Assembly (NCBI GenBank): GCA_001683735.1
Contig: LUGG01000013.1
Span: 1-64,000, forward strand
Length of the DNA: 64,000 nt
Direction of reading: 5' to 3'
Source: Grifola frondosa
Lineage: Eukaryota > Basidiomycota > Agaricomycetes > Polyporales > Grifolaceae
Below are positions 59,490 through 64,000 of the stretch, one piece after another (the stretch's first letter is position 1; every line of letters begins with the position of its first letter). The notes under the pieces were generated by a model. It did not search any database. It was not told where the DNA came from and was given only the letters and a program-made list of their open reading frames with translations. The position numbers were made by a program, and so were the translations under genes.

Positions 59490-62400
59490 CATCAAATGTC
59501 TTGATAACCTATTCGCTGAGTCTGGATGGACCGGGTTCGGCTTCGTTGGTCCCGAATACTAATCTGGCCTGCCATGATTTCCTCGTCGCGGTTCAACACA
59601 TCCTCATGCTCGCACTCCCCACCGGCCCCCTGCTCGTCCAAGGAACCAGGATCGATTGCAGAGAACGAGAATTCGTGCTCCAGAGGGGCACCTATGGGTT
59701 CGACGAAAGCCGCAAATTGGATAGAGCCGACAAACGAGGAGCTACTTGGGTCTTCGGCGCCGCACTGGGATGCATCGACCTCGCGAAGATTGAGCATGAA
59801 TCGTGATATGATAATTGCGGTTATTCTGTATGATAACAGATATCAGCAGAAACTAAAATGAAGAGTGATTAATCGCAGTTACTTACGGGCTGATGAACAG
59901 GTCGATATACGAGTCGTCCTCCTGATGATGGTACATGGGTCCTGTGAGTAGATATCGGCTGGGATGCGAGGTGAATATACTTACAAAAGCCTCTCCCAAA
60001 TATATGAATATGATATCTGCAATGCTTACAATCAACAGGGCTCTATCCACATAGTTGTCAAACAACATCACGCCTGTCTTGACTATTGGTAACGTACAAG
60101 AAATATATCGTACCTGATGAAGCTGCATCAGGTCGGCACATATATTGAGAATGGAAAGAAAACTGACCATCCCGCAAGATCAAAGTGTGCAATGGAGTTC
60201 GGAGATTAGCCTCTGCGGTACCTCGACTTCTCCAGTAAGTCTGATGTACAGTCACTGCAAGAACCAGTACATCTGTAGTGATTGCTGTCGCACGCTCTAC
60301 ATACTCCACTGGGAGTATTGTGTGAGCTGAGCACTTGCGCAGTATGAGGCTGATAGCAATGCATACATCTATATGACATACGGATTCAGATGCAGTGACA
60401 TGGAAGAACTTCACTAACATGATCAGGAGCTCCGGTGAGAACAAAATGACACTTGTGCAATTGATGGGAGGTGGAGCTACAGTCACCGCTCGCCTCACAT
60501 TCACAAACTAGAAGCATATATCACACTTCAATTACATTCCCAGCGCAATGCAGGAGACAGGGCTCACCAGCGCAATGCCGACAGAGACAAGCGACAACGA
60601 TGAACACACATGAAGCAATGTGCCATCGACGACCAGACAATGCATATGCTCGGAGACTTGAGAATGCTTCACACAATGCAAATGGCTAGTCAGAAATAAG
60701 AATATCATATGATCAATGGTGACTCACCGCCGACAAACAAATCAAAGGAGCAAGTCGAAGCTACCTGCAACCAAGCCAACGCGGAACAGCTCTGGAAATT
60801 TTGAGCCCGGTAAGACAGTCTGCAGAAATTAGACAAGAACTGTACCGTTGCTGATAGCGGATATATTGTTGGAAGGTTGAGAATATTCTCTAGAAGGATA
60901 GGGTATCTTGCTAGCAAAAATACTAAAGTGGCCGCCGAAAATGGACGCTTCCACACGAGTTGGTATTCACGATCAAACGTGATGAGATACTCATAGACCA
61001 GGAAAGCTGCGACAAATAGCAATGAAAAAATGACTCGAGACTGAAACGAACCACTGACCGGTTGCCGATACACCACAATATATTGCGGTGAAGCTGTGCG
61101 ATAGGATATATTAGATGGTGGCATATTTTGGTGGGCATCACTCACACTTGCTGATCCTCTTCGGCGCTGGGAGTGGATGACATGATATGAGGTAGTTTGA
61201 AAGACTTGGGACTGAATGCTTTAGGAGAGACGAAGAGACCCAACTCTTATATCCACCTCGACGACAACATCACCGCGCTTACATCTTTCACTGTCACGAT
61301 CTGATTGACCATATCTATGCTACGATATCTCTGGAGGCGCAGTTTCATCCAAAACAAATCAAATTGCATGAATGACTGACACGAAGAGGACATGACAATG
61401 CACAGAGCTCACCTCAGCACTGCCTTCAAGCACTGGCGATAATGCGCACTTAAGACGTCAGCGTATCATGGTTGAGTCTCCGACAATGTGAAGGGACATT
61501 TGAAGGTTTGCCGCGAATGATTGAGATTCAAAAAAGACTGTAATGATATATCACTTCCGAAAACATTGCAACACATATCGAAGAACCATGCTAGATATCT
61601 GTAAGATGAACAACGCAGAGAACAGCCTGATCGGTCACGATATCTTATCCGAACATGATACAACAGCACGGACTCAGGGTGCGCAAACGATGGTTGTAAA
61701 TAGACAACCAATGGTCGAACGGGAACACAGGCTGTGTATCCACCACGGTAAGTTCGTTGTTTGCTAGATGAGATAGGGATAAAGCCAACGGCGACCGCGG
61801 TCGAGGTGGCACTGGCCAACACAGAATCATGCGTCGAGTGATGTGCTGCGTCCACGGGGGAGTGCAATGATGCTCCACCGTCACGCAACGACATATATTC
61901 TAGCGAAGAACAACGGTGCACCATTGTTGTACTGAACGGTGTAGAACTTCAGAAGACGGCTTTCAGCCACCCGCAAACGCGCATCTGCAAAATACAGTCG
62001 CCCGCAATCGTGCGTCATCAGTATGCCAGCTGCTGAAGTGAGAGTGAACAGCAGGGCCCGCAACGGTCGCTCGCAGGAACGCGCAGAAGATGTAGAGTGC
62101 GTCGTCCCATACAAACATAGTTCCATCTGACCGTAAGATTTCAAGGCACAGGTGGCTCCTCGGAGAAATCATTCACGCTGGCCTCGACCTGTGCAGGTAG
62201 TGCGGGGAAGATGATAGAATGATTTGGGCTTGCCGCGAACACTTTACATGGCCCTTCGGATGTTTTATACAATACTTTGATCATTCGACTTGGAACAGCA
62301 ATTACGTGAGGGACGTCTTTGTACGACTAAGTCATTCGGGGCCTAGAGTTTAGCCAATGCTGCAGGATTGGTCAGGACGCCGCGACCGTTCATCGCTCGA

Positions 62401-63960
62401 AGCCCGCATGATTCACTCACATTGCACAATGCGAGTACACCAGCAAAGGCACTTCGGTGCTGAATATAGCGACATCGATGCAATCTGCCGTTCCCCGTCG
62501 GCAGGTCAGCTACTAGTCAGGGCAGAATACGTAGCTTCGAGAAATTGCACACAGAAGTGGAGATGATGAGAACGACGCGAGCGCGCACGCACCCAACACG
62601 GTCGGCTAAATATACGATGACGACTGTGTGAGTAGGTGAGTGTGATCAGGTGGACAGTGAGATGGCGTTGGTGAGAGCGTAGGGTGTGATAGCAGATACA
62701 TTAGTCGAATATGGATTTGTGAATGAAAGATGGCGCATATTGAGGGAACGCGCGAGGGGACCGCCTAGGACGGGTAGAGTGCAGCCAAAGCCAAGCAAAG
62801 TCGAAAGGAGCTCAAAAGTGGCGTAGTAGTACATATATGTCCTCCGCTTGTTCACAGCGTGCGATCTAATTGGATCTGGTGTTATCTGGTATGCCACATG
62901 CAATCCATCAGCAGGCTTGTGCATGAGAAGAATGACGTACGGATGGAACACAAACTCTAACGCCACCCGAACCTGGCAAAGTGGATAGCGAAGGGTTGTG
63001 TAGGAGACATTGAAAGCGATAAGCAAGAAGGAGGAAGTGGTCAGGTGGTAGGATGGAAGAGAGGAGGAGACCCGGCGGGAGGAGGACGGTGGCTGACGAT
63101 GTTCGTAGAAGAAATGGGAGGAATTTCCGTAAGCAGGAAGGCCGGTGCCGGGCGCCTAGTCTGGCGGGCCATAAGAGACTGGAGTCACGGCGAGGGCGAC
63201 GCTCACGTTGGCTCACGCTTGGCCCACTCAGGAGAATTCCCGCCATTGTCGTCGCCAGTGTCGTCGCGAGCATGTCTCTGTCGCCCACAACATCCATCGA
63301 CTACGACGGCCCCTCGGGCAAGCGACGACGGACAAGCTTCTCTGTGAACACGAGTGTCGGGATGAGATCCGACATGGGTTCGCAGCACGACGCGCCGGGC
63401 GGGCAGGCGGGCCCTGCAGCCGTCCAGCCTGCGCACATTCCGAAGCGGGGCGCACGCGCCTGCACGAACTGTCGGAAGGGAAAGAATAGGTGCGAAGGAG
63501 AGGTCCGTCTTCCCGTCATGTCGTCTGCCGCCGGTTCCCTCACCCGCCATCTTGCCTCTCTGGCCCGTCCCTCCGCCCGGCCCGGCTCAGGCTCCTTGTC
63601 GTCGCTGCCAGTTGAGCGGCACCCCTTGCATCTTTGAGAAGCCAGAGAAGAAAAATGTGCAGGTCATGTCCAACGCCAGCGTTGAGTGAGTAGCCGTTTG
63701 CTTGTTGCAGCGCAGCACTCTTGCTCACCACTTCCGTTCGCACTCAAGACGACTCTCACGCCTGGAGGGACAGTATCTGGTATGTATCCTCACCCTATCG
63801 TCGTTTTTCAGGCTGACTGCCACCCTTTCGTCGGTCGTCGCCGTCGTCGTCATCGACGTCGTCTCTAGGTCATGCAGAGCCAGATGATAGGCATGCAATC
63901 CTCCCTCGACCGCATCCTCTCTGCTGTACAGTCCCAAAACCAGGCATTGATCCAACATCC
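59490..63960 (-). repeat. Copy C of the Zn2Cys6/DUF6533 block
   Basis: Same order as copy B: DUF6533 gene on the minus strand at the left, regulator on the plus strand at the right, and about 2 kb of shared non-coding DNA between their starts (61184-63271). In that spacer, TATA-like patches (near 62490 and 62600) and a conserved acatatatgtcctccg sequence near 62830 are the only features. Confidence 0.8.
59492..61183 (-). pseudogene. DUF6533-type membrane protein, copy C
   Basis: ATG 61183 starts MSSTPSAEEDQQ. It includes FVAAFLVYEYLITFDREYQL and FSAATLVFLLARYPILLENI (about 61010-60880), the APPPINCTSVILFSPEL loop (about 60470), the ILRDGQF end of the helical core and the MLNLREVDASQCGAEDPSSS tail ending at 59492. 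Relative to copy B there is an extra T in the T-run near 61030, which breaks the frame from the second exon, and the GRRW exon is damaged (about 60600-60650). It shares the upstream region with the intact regulator. Confidence 0.65.
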
Positions 63961-64000
63961 AGTCTATGCCACCAGCACTTCGCGCGATAGCCCCATCCTC
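63272..64000 (+). CDS. Zn(II)2Cys6 transcription factor, N-terminal part, runs off window
   Basis: Fungal DNA-binding regulator acting in the nucleus. Exons 63272-63502, 63591-63685, 63749-63779 and 63869-end join in phase, giving 163 codons so far. It starts MSLSPTTSIDYDGPSGKRRR. The zinc cluster at residues 63-90 is CTNCRKGKNRCEGE followed across an intron by APCRRCQLSGTPCIF. All six cysteines fit C-x2-C-x6-C-x5-C-x2-C-x6-C. The linker EKPEKKNVQ leads into a coiled-coil dimerisation stretch split by two small introns (RLSRLEGQYL, then MQSQMIGMQSSLDRILSAVQ). It is divergent from the copy C DUF6533 gene. The effector half lies beyond the window. The broken 'fungal_trans' half at 5620-6850 shows what it probably looks like. 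Confidence 0.88.

Noticed and set aside
62646..63026. 126-codon minus frame conserved in all three blocks (also 2703-3050 and 56845-57192)
   Set aside because: Conservation is at DNA level with frameshifts between copies and no splice or motif support. It is more likely part of the shared promoter spacer.

Overview
The window looks like a repeat-rich accessory region of a basidiomycete (Agaricomycete-type) nuclear genome. Three things point that way. Short introns with GT..AG ends are everywhere. Recognisable families are fungal or typical of basidiomycetes: Zn(II)2Cys6 regulators, DUF6533 membrane proteins, a Plavaka-type (KDZ superfamily) transposase, Ty3/Gypsy polyproteins and DUF6698-like proteins. 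Housekeeping fragments are eukaryotic (KRE6/SKN1, UDP-glucose pyrophosphorylase, eRF3, a 26S proteasome ATPase, GAPDH). All assignments come from reading the sequence; no database search was run.

Layout. 1-1090: decayed KRE6/SKN1 gene. 1970-6850: first copy (A) of a duplicated block holding remnants of a Zn2Cys6 regulator and a DUF6533 gene. 8430-9060: minisatellite. 9423-13408 (-): frameshifted Plavaka transposase gene. 14116-14798 (+): small three-exon gene. 15290-34844: a 19.6-kb Ty3/Gypsy element on the minus strand with 2.02-kb LTRs, TG..CA ends and a GCGT target duplication. It carries about 6.6 kb of extra DNA between its protease and reverse transcriptase regions, and an ORF inside each LTR. 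It interrupts a host-side gene ('gene Y'), whose two parts lie at 34849-36112 and 14894-15289. 36076-42549: a pair of ~0.85-kb inverted repeats. Each contains promoter, 5' leader and first exon of the outward-facing genes Y and X. They enclose an intact Ulp1-type protease gene, two small minus-strand genes, a UDP-glucose pyrophosphorylase fragment and a 381-bp hAT-type MITE. 42512-45325: intact 883-codon gene X. 45930-47338: DUF6698-like gene with frame breaks. 47705-50640: fragments of eRF3, proteasome ATPase and GAPDH. 50993-51291: intact small Cys-rich protein gene. 53160-64000: copies B and C of the Zn2Cys6/DUF6533 block. Copy C keeps an intact DNA-binding region that runs off the window end.

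How it fits together. The region has grown by nested insertion (MITE inside cargo inside a Gypsy element inside gene Y), by block duplication and by accumulation of gene fragments. The clearest intact genes are the Ulp1 protease (460 aa), gene X (883 aa), an 87-aa gene, an 83-aa Cys-rich gene, a 59-aa spliced gene carried antisense inside the Gypsy element, and the 5' half of the copy C regulator. Several of these have a TATA box 35-60 bp before the start codon. Many frameshifts fall in homopolymers, so some 'pseudogenes' could be assembly errors.
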